A stretch of DNA of 64,000 nt from Edaphochlamys debaryana (taxonomy: Eukaryota > Chlorophyta > Chlorophyceae > Chlamydomonadales), in NCBI GenBank assembly GCA_016858145.1, contig JAEHOE010000046.1, forward strand, positions 124,001 to 188,000, read 5' to 3'. This document shows positions 33,401-45,276 of the stretch, piece after piece. The notes beneath the pieces are model-generated. The model saw only the letters and a program-made list of their open reading frames with translations. It did not search any database and was not told where the DNA came from. The translations under genes were made by a program, and so were the position numbers. Every line of letters begins with the position of its first letter. Position 1 is the first letter of the stretch.

Positions 33401-36400
33401 GCACCCTGTGTGCCCCGGCTTGTTGCCCATCGCCAACCACAGGTCGGAGCCGCAGCGCAAGTTCATGCGCGTCATCAGCAGGTGAGGCCGCACACCCCTT
33501 CAGGCCGGCTTGGAGCATTCCAGAAGGCGGTGCCGGAGCCCTGCGAGTTGATGCGGCCCCACATGCTAGACTGCAGGACGGCGCCAAGTGGCAGGGCGTT
33601 CGTGCAGCATGGCACATGCAGAATGCACACCAGCGCGCAAACCTCCAAGTGTGCGGCGGCAGTGCGCGGCGCGTTCAAAGCTTCTGTTGCAGTGCACAGA
33701 GCCCGCGCAATGAGCCCCTACTCTGCAACGCCTGCTCCCCCCCAGGGCCTCCGCCACCGGCTCCTCCTTCCTGGAGGACTGCCGCACCGCTCTGGCGGCG
33801 TTCGAGGACGAGACGCGGCGGGCCACACGGGCGGCGGCGCAGCTGCGCGCCAGCGTCGGGGCCTTCCGGTGGGCAACTGTGGGGCGATTGGGGACGGGTG
33901 CTGGGCCCAGTGCGGACAGCGCTGTTGGGGGTGCAGTGCTCGGGATGAGCATGGGACAGTACGGCTGGATAGGACGGCCTTGCCAGCTTGAGCGGCCTTG
34001 GCAGCCGCACCTCTCTGAGCCCCTACCTGCCCGTCGATCACCTTCCCTGCCCCACACGCACTTCACCGGTCCCCCCCTGACTCACCACCCCTCCAGCTTT
34101 CCTCAATCCTAGGCCCCTACCTGCCCGTCGGTCACCTCCCCTGCCTCGTGTGCACCTCACCACATCCTTCCCTTGACTCTTCACCCCTTGACTCTCCACC
34201 CCTTGACTCTCCACCCCTTGACTCTCCACCCCTCAACTCTCCACTCCTTGACTCTTGACTCCTTGACTCTCCACCCCTTAACATTCCACTCCTTGACTCT
34301 TGACTCCTTGACTCTCCACCCCTTAACTCTCCACTCCTTGACTCTTGACTCCTTGACTCTCCACCCCTTAACTCTCTCCCCCTCAACTCTCCACCCCTCA
34401 ACTCTCCACCCGCCCGCCCACCCCAGCTGGTCCCGGCGCCCCGACGTGGAGGGGGTGTACGAGCTGATGCAGCCGCTGCTGGGGAACACCAGCGCCGACC
34501 CGGACAAGCTCATATGGACCAGCCAGGACGTGGGTGGAGGGGAGGGCGGGGGTGGAGGGGCGGGGATGGAGGGCGCGATGGGGGTAGGCGTGTCGAGGCG
34601 TGTCCTAGGCAATACACGGGTGTGTCAAGCGGCCTGGGTCTCGATGCATGGTTCGCTTGTGGGGCGACGGCACATGTCGAGCGGTATAACAACAGTTTTG
34701 CCCCGCCCCGCCGTTCAGGTGCGCGACAAGTTGCGGCCCGTGCTGATTGAGTGGGACCTGCGCCAGGGGCCACGCCCGACCGGTAAGGACCGGCAGGGAC
34801 GAGGCAGGCCTGGAACTGCCGCCTTCGAAGCGACTTGCTGTACTCTGCATAACTTTGTGCGTACGGTATCCTTACCATCTCTTGCTAAGGACGCTCAGGC
34901 CCCCCCGTGGCCTGCCCCGTCCAGGCTCCGCAGCTGCGTGCGTGGAGTTCATTCCCCGCCGCATCAAGCAGCTGGCCGCCAAGGACGGAGCCAACTGGGC
35001 CTACCTTGTCGAGTGAGTCGTGTGGCGGCGCCGTGCTGAGCCTTGAACGTGCAATGCATGCGCTGGATCCAGCAGTGCCCTGGGAGCCCACACTCCATTC
35101 CTCGGCTCGCTGACTCGTAAGCCTTCTCATGACTCGTGTACTACCCCACGTTTTTGCTGACAGCTCTGCCCCCTCCTTTGCCCCCCTGGCGCCTCCTCCC
35201 CGTCCGCCCAGGTTTGACCGCAGCGACACGGTCAACCCCTCCCTGGCGGGGCCCGACAGGGCCGCGCTGTCCGACTCCCGCTCCGTCAAGGCCCGCCACG
35301 TGCGCTGCTCCCTGGTGCAGCGGCTGTGGCCGCAGCTGCTGGCCGCCAAGGAGGAGGAGGCGCAGGCCAAGGAGCAGGTGGGGGCGCAACAGGCTGGGTT
35401 TCCTGAGGTCACGGGGTCTTGGAACCTCGGCTGGTGCATTTTATTTACGGGTCTGGGCTTGCCCCTGAGCGGCTAGACGGGACACATCTAGTGCCACGAA
35501 CCTCGCCGCATGAGCAAGCCGTCCCCAACCACCAACCGCCAACAACCGCCAACCGCAGGCCAAGCTGGAGAAGGCCGCCAAGCCGAAGCGCACGCGCAAG
35601 AAGGCCGGGGACGCGGCCGGGGGGGCCGGGTCAGGCGCTGACACGGTGAGCGGCAGCGGCGGTCTGTGCACCGCCTCCCCCATCACCGTCGGCACCGGCA
35701 CGACCACCGCCCCTGGGTCCGGCAGCCGTCGCTCCGGCCCCCTCTTGCGCCTGGGCTCTGGCGGCAGCGGCAGCATCGCCCGCTACCTGAAGCCTATCGG
35801 CGCCGCCGGCGCCGGGCCCTCCGCGGCCGCCGCCGCGGGCGGCGGCGGCGCCGCCAGCCGGCGCGCGGAGGACCGGAACCTGGCTCCGGACCAGGACCGG
35901 GCCCGGAACCGCGCGCGGGAGCTGTACGACATCGCTGATGATGACGAGGAGGATGACGACGATCTGTACGGCAACCTGTTCGGCGGCACGCAGCGCAACG
36001 ACGGCGGTGAAGCCGCTGCGGGCGCCGCTGCCGCTGCCGCCGGGGGCGCGATCGGTACGCCGCCGCGCGGCCTGGGTCGCGCCGGCGGGCACGGCGGTAC
36101 GGCAGACCAGCGCGACGACGACGGTTACGGGGCCGAGTACGGCGGGTCCGATGACGAGGACCGGGCCCGGGCGGGCCCCTCGGGCAGGCCCAGGGCCGCG
36201 GGCGGCGATGGCTCCGCGGCGCGGCCCCCGCGGCGGCGGCGGCAGCCCGTGCACGGGGCCGCGGGCGACGGCGGCAGTGGCAGCGGCAGCGACCTTGGGA
36301 AGGAGGATGTGGGGCATGGGGATGGCGGCGGAGTGGCGGCGAGGCCCGGGGGCGCCGATGACCGGACCTTTCGCAGGGCAGAACCCACCGGTCCGGGACC

Positions 36401-37439
36401 CGGCGCGGGCGCGGGTGCGGGCGCGGGGCCGAACGGTCGTGCAGGTGTCGGCGGGGCTGGCGCAGGCGCTACCCGCTCCGGCGCCACCGCGGGGCCTTCG
36501 GGGCTACAGCGTGGGGGGCCCACTGCGGCCCAAGGCGGGCCCACGATCGGGCCCGGTACGGCAGTCGATGAGGATGAGGTGCTGGATCTGACGGACAGCC
36601 CGGCGGTGGCGGCGCCGCCAAAGCCGGCCGCCGCGGCGGCGGCAGCAACTGAGGCGGCGGAGGCGGAGCAGGGGTACGGCGGCTGGGGCTGGCGGCGCAG
36701 GAGCAGGGAGCTGCCGCCGCCGCCGGGCCCTGCCGTACAGGCCCAAGATCCCGATCCGGAACCCAGACCCCTGGCCGAGGCAAGGCCAGGGGCGGAGCCG
36801 GGAGCCTCTCCCCACCAAAGCGACCAGGGAATCAACGGCACAGGCACCCGGAGCGGCCGCCTCCAGCGCGCCCTCTTTCCGGACAGCCAGCAGCAGCCAG
36901 GCCCAGCAGCGCCAGCGGCGGCCCGCCGGCCGGCACAGAGCGGCTTGCGGGCCGCAGCCGCGGCGGAGCCCCGGGGCCGCGCAGCGGAGGATGCGCCCGG
37001 CGCCGGAGGCGGCTTGGGCATGGGGGTGGAGGGCTCACCGCCCAAGCGGCAGAACACGGGCGACAGCGGTAGCAGCGGCGGCGGCGGGAGTGGAGGCGGC
37101 GGCTCGGGCTCGGGCTCGGGCTCTGACCTGCAGGGCGAGGCCCCGGGCAGGCGGGCGGCACGTCTTGACGCCGCCGCGCCGCTGGCGGCGCGAGTGGCGG
37201 CGCGGGCGGCGGCTGCGGCGGCCGGGGCTGGAGCAGCGCCGGCTGCGGCCCGGGTGGCGGCGGTGGCGGCGGCGGCGCAGCCAAGGCCTTTGGCCGTGGA
37301 TCTAACGCTGAGCAGTGACGAGGACGACGATGAGGGAAACGGAGCCGGCAGGGTGGTGCCGAAGGGGCGTGCGGTCACGCGGGCGGCGGCGCGGGCGGCG
37401 GCGGAGGACAGCGATGAGGATGTGGTGGACCTCACCTAG
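30424..37439 (+). CDS. GEN1: GEN1/SEND1-type Holliday-junction resolvase (XPG/RAD2 family)
   Basis: Fifteen exons (30424-30636, 30795-30883, 31064-31163, 31439-31585, 31822-31926, 32335-32439, 32671-32770, 33117-33213, 33443-33481, 33746-33868, 34427-34529, 34719-34782, 34925-35012, 35212-35377, 35559-37439) join in phase to 1139 residues. The N-terminus MGVTQLWQAL with LAIDLSVW gives the first metal ligand, Asp39; FVLEGD gives Glu87; the XPG I motif APGEAEA supplies Glu144 and Glu146, and SDVDCLLFG supplies Asp165 and Asp167; AGCDYSVGG supplies Asp227 ahead of the helix-two-turn-helix. Starting with MGV and lacking the long spacer of XPG fits class IV (GEN1/Yen1/SEND1), enzymes that cut Holliday junctions and flaps in the nucleus. 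A Cys/His cluster lies at 280-299. Residues 408-462 resemble the chromodomain of human GEN1. The last exon encodes a 626-residue acidic Gly/Ala-rich tail ending DEDVVDLT. GEN1 versus plant-type SEND1 is not settled. Confidence 0.9.
34171..34410 (+). repeat. 15-base minisatellite in a GEN1 intron
   Basis: About 16 imperfect copies of CCTTGACTCTCCACC, with variants CTCAACTCT and CTTGACTCTTGACT, lie in the 558-base intron between exons 10 and 11. The array runs almost to the acceptor and gives a long pyrimidine-rich lead-in to the splice site. Confidence 0.9.
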
Positions 37440-39346
37440 GGGCTGTGCAGCCTGTGGTGGGCACGGGAACGCTCTGGGGTAGCGGGTTGCATAGATTGCG
37501 GACTAGGACAGCACCTAGGGTGGCCGAGCTGGTGGGCTTCTTCAACCACCCCATCCCGACGTGGCGCACTGTGCCCACCAGGGCAGCGGGGTGCACCAAG
37601 CCGGCATAGTACGGTATTGCGGGTGGCCTGCCGGAGATGTACTGGTATGTGCCTGTGCTGGGCTGAACCGCCAAAGCGGCATGCGGACGGATGACTGGCT
37701 TTGAATGTGGGCAAGGGACTGGGACAGAGGCTGGGACGAGCGCGTTGGCCACCGGCCTTGGACACTTGGAGGGTAGTGCAGCAGCAGCGTGCGGCAGGGC
37801 GCGGGGTGGAAGGAGTTCGGTATTGTATGCGGCGTGCGGTGCGGGCAGGGATGCGTGGTGGGAGATTGAGGGGACCCGTACTGCCTTGGAGCAGGCCGGG
37901 GGCAGGGCTGAATGCGCACGGAGGCCAAGCCTCGCAGAAGTAGGTGTCAAAGGCGGCGACAACAAGCTGCGGATGGCGCAACAGGCAGTGACAGGGACGA
38001 GTCGAGTCGGCTTTGGGTAGAGGCCGCGTATGCGTCCAGGTGAGGAGGCAGTCAAGCCGCACATGCATTTCCCATGCTATCCTCTCTCATGTGTACCGGA
38101 GGAGGCAGTGCGCGGAAGATGCGCATACCTGCAAATGATGCAATGCCTCTCACGAGCACATGTGTCGACCTGGCCTTTCATGTGCGCATACATAGGCTGC
38201 GCGGGTGCCCACCACCCACGAATGCGAAACGAGCAGACGCTTGGCAGAAGTGCAATTAAAGCAGCTGCAAAGAGCTGCCTTGCGTACGGTAGTCTGCACC
38301 TTCTGACCAGGGGGGGGTAGGGACAGAAGTTTTGCACCCCATGCCGCAAAAGTTTATGGCCCCCCTGACCCACCCACCCACACATGCCGTACGGCGTACG
38401 GCAGCACTGCACATGCGAGAAACTTCTTGCATTTCTGCATCTTCGCACTGCACTTCACGTGTGCTAATGCGTTGCAAGCCGTCTTGGGGCGAAGGCCAGA
38501 CTTGGCGTCTGTCCATTGACCATGGACGCGTCCATCGACCCAAAAAGAGGTTCCTGCCGAACCTACCACCGTAGCGCATAGTGCTTCTGACTGCTTGTGT
38601 GACAAAGTGGCTGTGTGTCACACAACAGGAGGCGGTGGGGATGGCCCCCCACGTGTTCTGCAACGCTGGCATGCCGACATGTCGGGTTATGCCCGGCCTG
38701 GACCCACCTCCCGACCGCTGAACGTGGTGCTCAGGCATACCCAGAGTTCAGACCTTGTCGATCGACGCCTTTTGGGCCCTTGGAAGAGCGCAGGAGCCGA
38801 CGGAAGGGGTCCTGCCCGCCGTGACGAAAGTTCCTGGGCCCCCCTTGACGAAAGTTCCCGGACCCCCCGACCCACCCACCCACCCTGAACTTTGAGGGCC
38901 TGGATCATTGCAATAACAACCTCGATTTTGATTCTGAAAGCGGAGGCTCCTGTGGCCAACCTCTTTCCAAAGGAAGCATGGGGTACTTCTACATCATCCC
39001 TACCCCCCCCCTGTTCTGACTGTGCCCGAGCCTCCGCATCACCCCATCCCCGAACCCAATCCTCAACTTTCACAGCTGGGGATCGGGGCAATCAGCAATG
39101 CCGCTATGCACACTGGTCAGTACCGGTAATTGGAACCCCTTGAGTTGGAGCACCCCACTAACCTAGAACGAGATGATGCCTTGCGCATGATGCACACGGG
39201 CTACAGTGACACAGGGCAATGCACCAGTCTAGAGTAGAGAGGCCCGATGATCCAATGCCAATGCAAAACGCCTGCTGCTCGCTTGCTCCAACGCAACGCT
39301 CTGTGGTTCAGCACCGGGATGCTGCCCCAACGTATCTAAACCGCTC
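37440..39346. other. Convergent intergenic region between GEN1 and the first lectin-like gene
   Basis: No gene is supportable. It should hold both 3' UTRs. A short direct repeat, CTTGACGAAAGTTCC- or GTGACGAAAGTTCC-like text followed by a C run, lies at about 38818-38868. GACCCACCCACCCAC-type runs lie near 38366 and 38868. Confidence 0.5.
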
Positions 39347-42300
39347 TCAATTCGTGCCTGCGTTCTCGGGCGCCTCCGAGTTCGTTCCGAACGCCCTGAC
39401 TACTGGCAAGGGCCTGGGGACCTGCCCGGCCTGTTTCCGAATCCCTGCCAAGATGCCGCCGCCGCCGCCTGAGTGCGACGAGATCTTGTCAGACACGGCC
39501 GCGGGCTTCTTCTCGAGGGCCAACCGCCGAAGGCTGTTGAGCTCGTCCTCTGGGGGTGGACGTGAGGGGAGAGGGGCCGGAGTCCATGTCAGCAGGGTTA
39601 CAAACGAGACTATGGAGGGAAGACTTGCGAGCGGGCACTGCAGGGCACGCCCCGCCTGTTTCTTAGCCCGTTTGGCCCCCTCGTTGCTTGCTCTTGCAGG
39701 TGCATGCGCCTCCCACTCACCGTCATCCAGTGACACGCGCCAGAACTGCAAAGGGGGCATGCCGCGGAGGGGCCGGCGGAGGGTCGGTTACGGTATTCAC
39801 AAGGCGGTAAGCCTCGTCGACATTGCACAGGGGGGGCGCTACCTAGAACGCAGAAGATGGCCGTACGGTACTACGATACGTGAGGACGCTCCCGCCCCTC
39901 GCCTCAGCCCGCTGTCCCAGTAGTAATCGTGCAAGTCTTACGTGCTGTCCGTCGTCGTCCTCCCCGAGGCCAGCCAAACGCTTGCACACGCGCACTTCAA
40001 GCGGCGCGAAGATTGCCGTGGTGGAGTTGAAGACGGAGATGCAGTACGGATACCTGGGGTGCGAACGGCGGCCAGGTTGAGACCTACCATGGGAAACTCA
40101 GGCATGCACAGGTTTGATCTGACTCGGCAGCCAAGGAGATTGGCTATGGCGTGTGCAGTCCCAGGCCGGTGCACGCTGCCGTTCGGGTCCGGCTCACCCG
40201 TTCCCGCTGTGAACGCAGCAGGATGCGGTGAGGGAGGGCAAGGGGACGGGGTGGCAAGGGTTAGTGCTTGGCAAAGCCACGTGGCCTCAACAAGGCGCGT
40301 TCATCAGTCAAGGGGGCCGTCGCTCTGCTCAACAACATGTGACGTCCAAGCTATCGCGCCTGCATGCCGGGCCTGCTCACTCTGTAGTGTTGACCTGCCA
40401 GAGCATCAGCCTGCAACAGAAAGAGGCCAGAAGCGGGCAGCCACTGAACACGGCCTTGATCCATCCCATACCCTCAGCTAGGGGCAATCCCGATGGCCGC
40501 TTGGTGACGCGCTCCCCCTTGTCTCCGCCGCGTTTCCTTCTGCACCCGGCCTCGCCCCCAAGTCTTGCACAGCACTCACTCATTGGCGAGACCCGTGAGT
40601 ACCCAGTTCTGATGAATGTCGGAGGTGTTGCAGGGTACGGCAATCACTGGGGCCTTTTCCCTGATGTTGCCCATGACGCCCACGCACAGGTCGTCAGAGC
40701 CCAAGATGCGGAGGTTATGGCTGGCCACCTGAGGCGTTTCACCATGGGATCAGCAACACCGCTAAGTGCGCGACCGGAACAGCTAAAAAGAGACCCGCTT
40801 GCAATAGTAACGGTGGTTCGGGGAAAGTAGGCGTGGTTTGTTGCTCAGTGCTTCAGATTGACGCGCGCTCGGGCCAACACTCGCTCACCGTCATGTTACC
40901 CCACAAGATAACTGTGGAGCGGAGAAAACCCAGGGGGGGGGCGTTGAAGACAACCGAGGGGGTAGGTGGGGTTGGAGGCGGCAGGGAAGGCGCACGTCAC
41001 GGGCACCCGGGGACCCGGCATGAGGAGCGTCTCAACAGTTGACGGATAGGCGTGCCCCCCATCCAGGGAACCGAATGCAAAGCCCCGCCACAGCTAGGCC
41101 CCGCACCCACCGCTGTTGTCCATGATTGAGGGAATCGCCTCAAACTGGAATCCAGTGACGTCATCGGCAATGGCGGCGTACAGCTGTGGTGTGCACGGAG
41201 GGAGGGCGTGTATGAACGGCATGGCAGGACGGGGAGGGCCGCCGTCAGCCGAGACTCAGTCCGCCAAAACAGCCAAAGCAACGGCGGCCGTCAGCCCACG
41301 GCCTTCCATGTTATTCTCGAGCAGTGCAACCACGACCCAGACGTGTGCATATAGCGGGGTAGCGGGGATCACGACGGCCCGAGCAGCGCACGCACGGACC
41401 TCCTAGGTGCGGGTAGGGTCCGCCTGGCTCAGCCCAGCCAACGCCCAAGCTCACGGCCCCATGCGGACACGTACAGATAGGGGGGGTAAAACATCCCGAA
41501 TGCCGCACGCACCTCCTGGGTCAGAGCTGCGCCAGGCTCCAAGTCTCCTGCCACACCGGCCACCAGGGGCTCGCCGGCAGTGGGGAACTTGGTCGCCGGG
41601 AACAGCGAGAAGGGAGCCCGCAGGTCTGGGGGACGGAGGGAGCATGGGCCGAGGTAGCCACGTGGACAGTCAGCAGTCAGGCACGCACGCAAGAGGCACA
41701 CCGAAAGGTGAAGCGTGCAGGTGTCCTTGCCGCCCCGCCCCCGCCCCCGCCCGCGCCCCCGCTCCCGCGCCCCCCCCTCTTCTCCAATGGAAGCCCCTCT
41801 CGCCCACCGTCCCCCCTAGCTTCCCCAAGCGCCAAGCCCCGCCTGGCCCCACGCAAGACCTCCCCATGCAACTCTGCCGCCCCGCTCCCTCCCCATGCAA
41901 CCCACGCCACGCAGCCCCCAGCCCACGCCACGCAGCTCCTAGCCCACGCCCTCCGCGTCCCCCGCGTTCCCCCGCTCTTCAGCACTGACTAAGCACTGGC
42001 TAACAACCCACCAATGCATTGGCTGACGTCACCATCTCCGGGCGTGTTGACCTCATCTGCGGAGCACTCCTCCGAGTCCCCACTCGTGTAGTCTCGCCAG
42101 ACGTTCAACATCCCCTGCGGACCACCGTCGGGGCCGTGCGGGGCCAGAAGGGCGACACATCTCGGTACAGTCAGCATGCCGAGGCGGCCGATTGGATCCG
42201 CCGTACCGCCGTACGTCACAGTAATCCCTGGCCTGGCTTATCGTGCAACAGCAAAGATGCGCGCTCGCGACTTGCCGCTGGGCAGCTGCAGCTGCAGACG

Positions 42301-45276
42301 GTGTACTCGTACGGCTCAGGGACGCTCTTCGTGAAGTTGTCGCAAAGGGCTGGTGGATGCATAGGTGGGCCCCAAAAGGGGATGGAAGGGCCTCAGACTT
42401 GCTCGATCAGGCTAGTCATTTAAGCAGCAGCAGCGGGCATGGGCGCACAGCAGCCGACGGCAGACGGGCCCGACCGCATAATCTGGGCTACTGAGCTGCG
42501 CCAGGGGCCAAGTCGGCCAGGGCCACGGAGGGCATCCGACAGCCGTAACCGCTCACCAAACTCCTCGCCAGCGCTGGTCCAGACTGTCTCGTTGAGCGCG
42601 TTCTTCTGAACCAGAATTCCATTGTCGCCTACGTGGGGCGCCAAGCGAGGATGCGCAGGTCTGGTGTCAGCCCGCCGTCAACCGCATCCAACAATCCACC
42701 CTTCCGTGGCAGGCGCTGGCTCACGTTACGTAGCCCCTTGTTCCACACGGATTCACGGTGCGATACAATGACAGCCGGCTGCTAGCCCCGGGGCTTACGG
42801 AGCATCAGTGTGTACGGGGTGTTGTCACGGCCCCAAGCCGGCGGGAAGAACCGAAATGGCGCCAAGTTGGAAAGACTCGTGGCGTACTCGTAGGCCAGCG
42901 TGGTCTCGTTCAAGACCGCGGCGGCGCTCTACAGGGGAATGGGCATGTACGACACACATGGCATGTACTGCATGTACGGCAGCATGTGCGGCGCTGAGGA
43001 ACGTGGTTTGGGGGCAAGCAGCAGCCTGCGGGGGCCCTAGCCACCGCACGTGCCCCCGCCGTATGTAGACCCTGCCCTTCAGTTTCGGTGTGTAAGCCCA
43101 GTGCCGCCCGCGACGCCGCGACGGGAGCCCCGAAGCCATCGCCCATGAGGGCAAGGCAAGGCACGGGAGGCAGAGGCCAGGAAAGTCCCATCAGTATCGC
43201 CGCCGCGCACACCGGCTCGGTACGTGTCACTCACCCAGCCGCCACGCGAGTTGACGAAGAGCATGTACTGGGGGAAGGAGTCGTCGGATACGTACCACTG
43301 TCCCACCCAGACGTAGTCCGCGATGGTGCCGTCGGGGTTGAGCCTCAGGACGGCCTGGGGTTTTGCAAGGCCCATGACGGGTAGGATAGAGACCGGGGTC
43401 TCGTGAGGCACACCCCGGCAACCTCCAACGTCCTGCAACCCAGCCCCCATCCATAACCTCACTCCCACCGCTCCTCCCGAACCTCACTCCGACCGCTCCG
43501 CACCCGCCCCAACCCCCGCTCCTCACTACCGGTCCTCCTCACGCCCCTCGCGGTCCCCGCGTGGGCAGTGCACTCACCGGCGTGTGGCCGTACTCGGGGA
43601 TGAAGGTGAGCACGTACTCGCCCGAGGGAGACCACAGGGCGTCGCCTGCAAGTCAGGTCACGCATCGGTTCCGCGCCTGCTCGGCCTCGTGTTCAGGTCG
43701 AGCCAATGACGCTCTCCGACCTAACTCTCTAACCCACCCACTAAACCAACTCTCCGACCCAACTCTCCAAGCCAACTCTCCGACCCAACTCTCCAACCCA
43801 ACTCTCCGACCCCGAGCCCCCGACTTACAGTCCCATGGCTGGTCCTCTGGGTATCCATCGGGCCGCGAGTAGAGGGCTGAGAAGGTGCCGCTTGCGGGGA
43901 CTTCACAGGTTGGCAGAATGACGGCACGGGTCTCATTGACCCCAAAAGTGAGCTCCGTGATGTAGATGCTCCCAGAAGGTGGGGAGTAAGTGGGCGGGTA
44001 GGAAGGCGGGTAGGAAGGCGGATAGTACGACGGCGGCGCGTACGACGGTGGGTAAGAAGGTCCGTATGAAGGAGGGTAAGACGGAGCCGGCGGGGACCTG
44101 CGGGCAAGTGGTGCGGTCGGGGGGGCACGGGCGTAGGGCCAGGCAAAGGGGTGAGGGACAGCCGGCGCAAGGCGGCAGGCGGGCTGTCATGGGACTTCTT
44201 TGCTGGCGCAGTACGCCCTCGCCAGCGCGTTCCCGCGGCACGCTCCCCTCGCCCTCTCGTGCAGCGCTTGCAAACAGGGCATTACTCACTCCGAGGGGCC
44301 TGCTCCGTGGTGTGGGAGGGTGGCGGCGTGTGGCGCCAAAACACAGAACGGGACAGAGGGCGGGACAGACCACGAGCGTCAATCCACAGGGCTGACTTCT
44401 TCCAATACAAACCGGTCTTGCCCGATCTTGCCACCGGGCTTCACCCACCACCCCTCGTGGTGACACTGCCTTGCCCGAGGTACGGGAAGCGAGCAAGCGC
44501 AGCCCTCGGTGACCTCGCTCTGCTCACCTTCTTGCAGCATCTTGCGACCTCGTTGCTGTGTGAGGCCCAGCCGCTCCTCCATATTCGAGAACCGGAGGTC
44601 TGATCAGAGGCAGGCGTGTGGGGTTGGGGGTTGCGGGCTTAAGGTAAGGGGTTGAGGTAAGCCGTCTACCCGTCCGTGCTGGGGTGCGGGGCAGCAGGGT
44701 GACGGCCTTTTCCTGCCTGTTCTGGGGTGGGGGTGGGGGGAGTGGATGAGGTAGACGGCGGTGGATGTGGCGGTGTGTGGATTGGGGTGTGTGGGCGGGT
44801 GTGTGTGTGGGGGGAGGGGGGGAGGGGGGGGGCGGGTCCTCGAAGGAGGGGGAAAGGGATTCCGGACCTGCACGGACCCGGGATGCATCACTCCTTCACG
44901 CTATCCCGGTCGCCTTCAGTGTAACAGGCCACTCTGTAGTTGCTCTCCACAGCATCGCGGGGTCGGGGGGTAACCGGGATGCACGCAACTGGCGCACGCG
45001 GCGGCACAACCATGCTGGGCCGGGCCACCACTGGCTGGAGGCGCCTATAGATGTCGGGCTATCCATGCGAGCAGTTCTTCTCGTGGTGCCCAAGCTCGAT
45101 TGCGATTGCGCGCCATGTGCAGACAGGGTCGACCGACGGGCACCCGCTGTCTCCCTGACAGGCTTACCTGCAAGACGAAGAGCCATACCACCGGTGGAGA
45201 ATGCGAGCATGAGAACGCAGGCCCACACGGAGGCCATGTTGGCATCGCCAAACCATACACGGCGAAGGGCAGCCAT
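39347..45276 (-). CDS. Secreted lectin-like protein 2 (Tyr/Pro repeats, bulb-lectin-like and trefoil-like domains)
   Basis: Seventeen exons in the order of the paralogue at 46733-52208: 45276-45168, 44599-44528, 44097-43829, 43645-43578, 43354-43235, 42928-42799, 42628-42557, 42349-42276, 42114-42012, 41625-41513, 41183-41111, 40911-40889, 40728-40580, 40410-40381, 40053-39942, 39745-39721, 39549-39347. The signal peptide core is WACVLMLAFSTGG; Met at 45276 is the first choice, 45237 an alternative. Next come PSYPPSYGPSYPPSY repeats, a bulb-lectin-like part (DALWSPSGEYVLTFIPEYG, LMLRDNGILVQKN, ETVWTS) and a Cys-rich trefoil-like part. Intron 8 has a GC donor (GCGGCAAGT). The exon 2/3 junction does not keep phase with the best donor (GAAG/GTGAGC). 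A weaker donor 10 bases on (CAGAG/GTCACC) would restore a 584-residue protein. All other junctions fit, so the gene is probably active, but a lesion there is possible. Confidence 0.7.

Noticed and set aside
34132..34401. Ser/Arg/Glu repeat protein on the minus strand at the GEN1 minisatellite
   Set aside because: It is the translation of a 15-base intronic tandem repeat, has no splice context and lies inside a well-supported intron.
35646..37435. Long open frames on the strand opposite the GEN1 tail exon (for example 36125-37435)
   Set aside because: These are mirror frames caused by extreme GC and low complexity. The plus-strand frame continues in phase from exon 14 and ends in a plausible acidic C-terminus.
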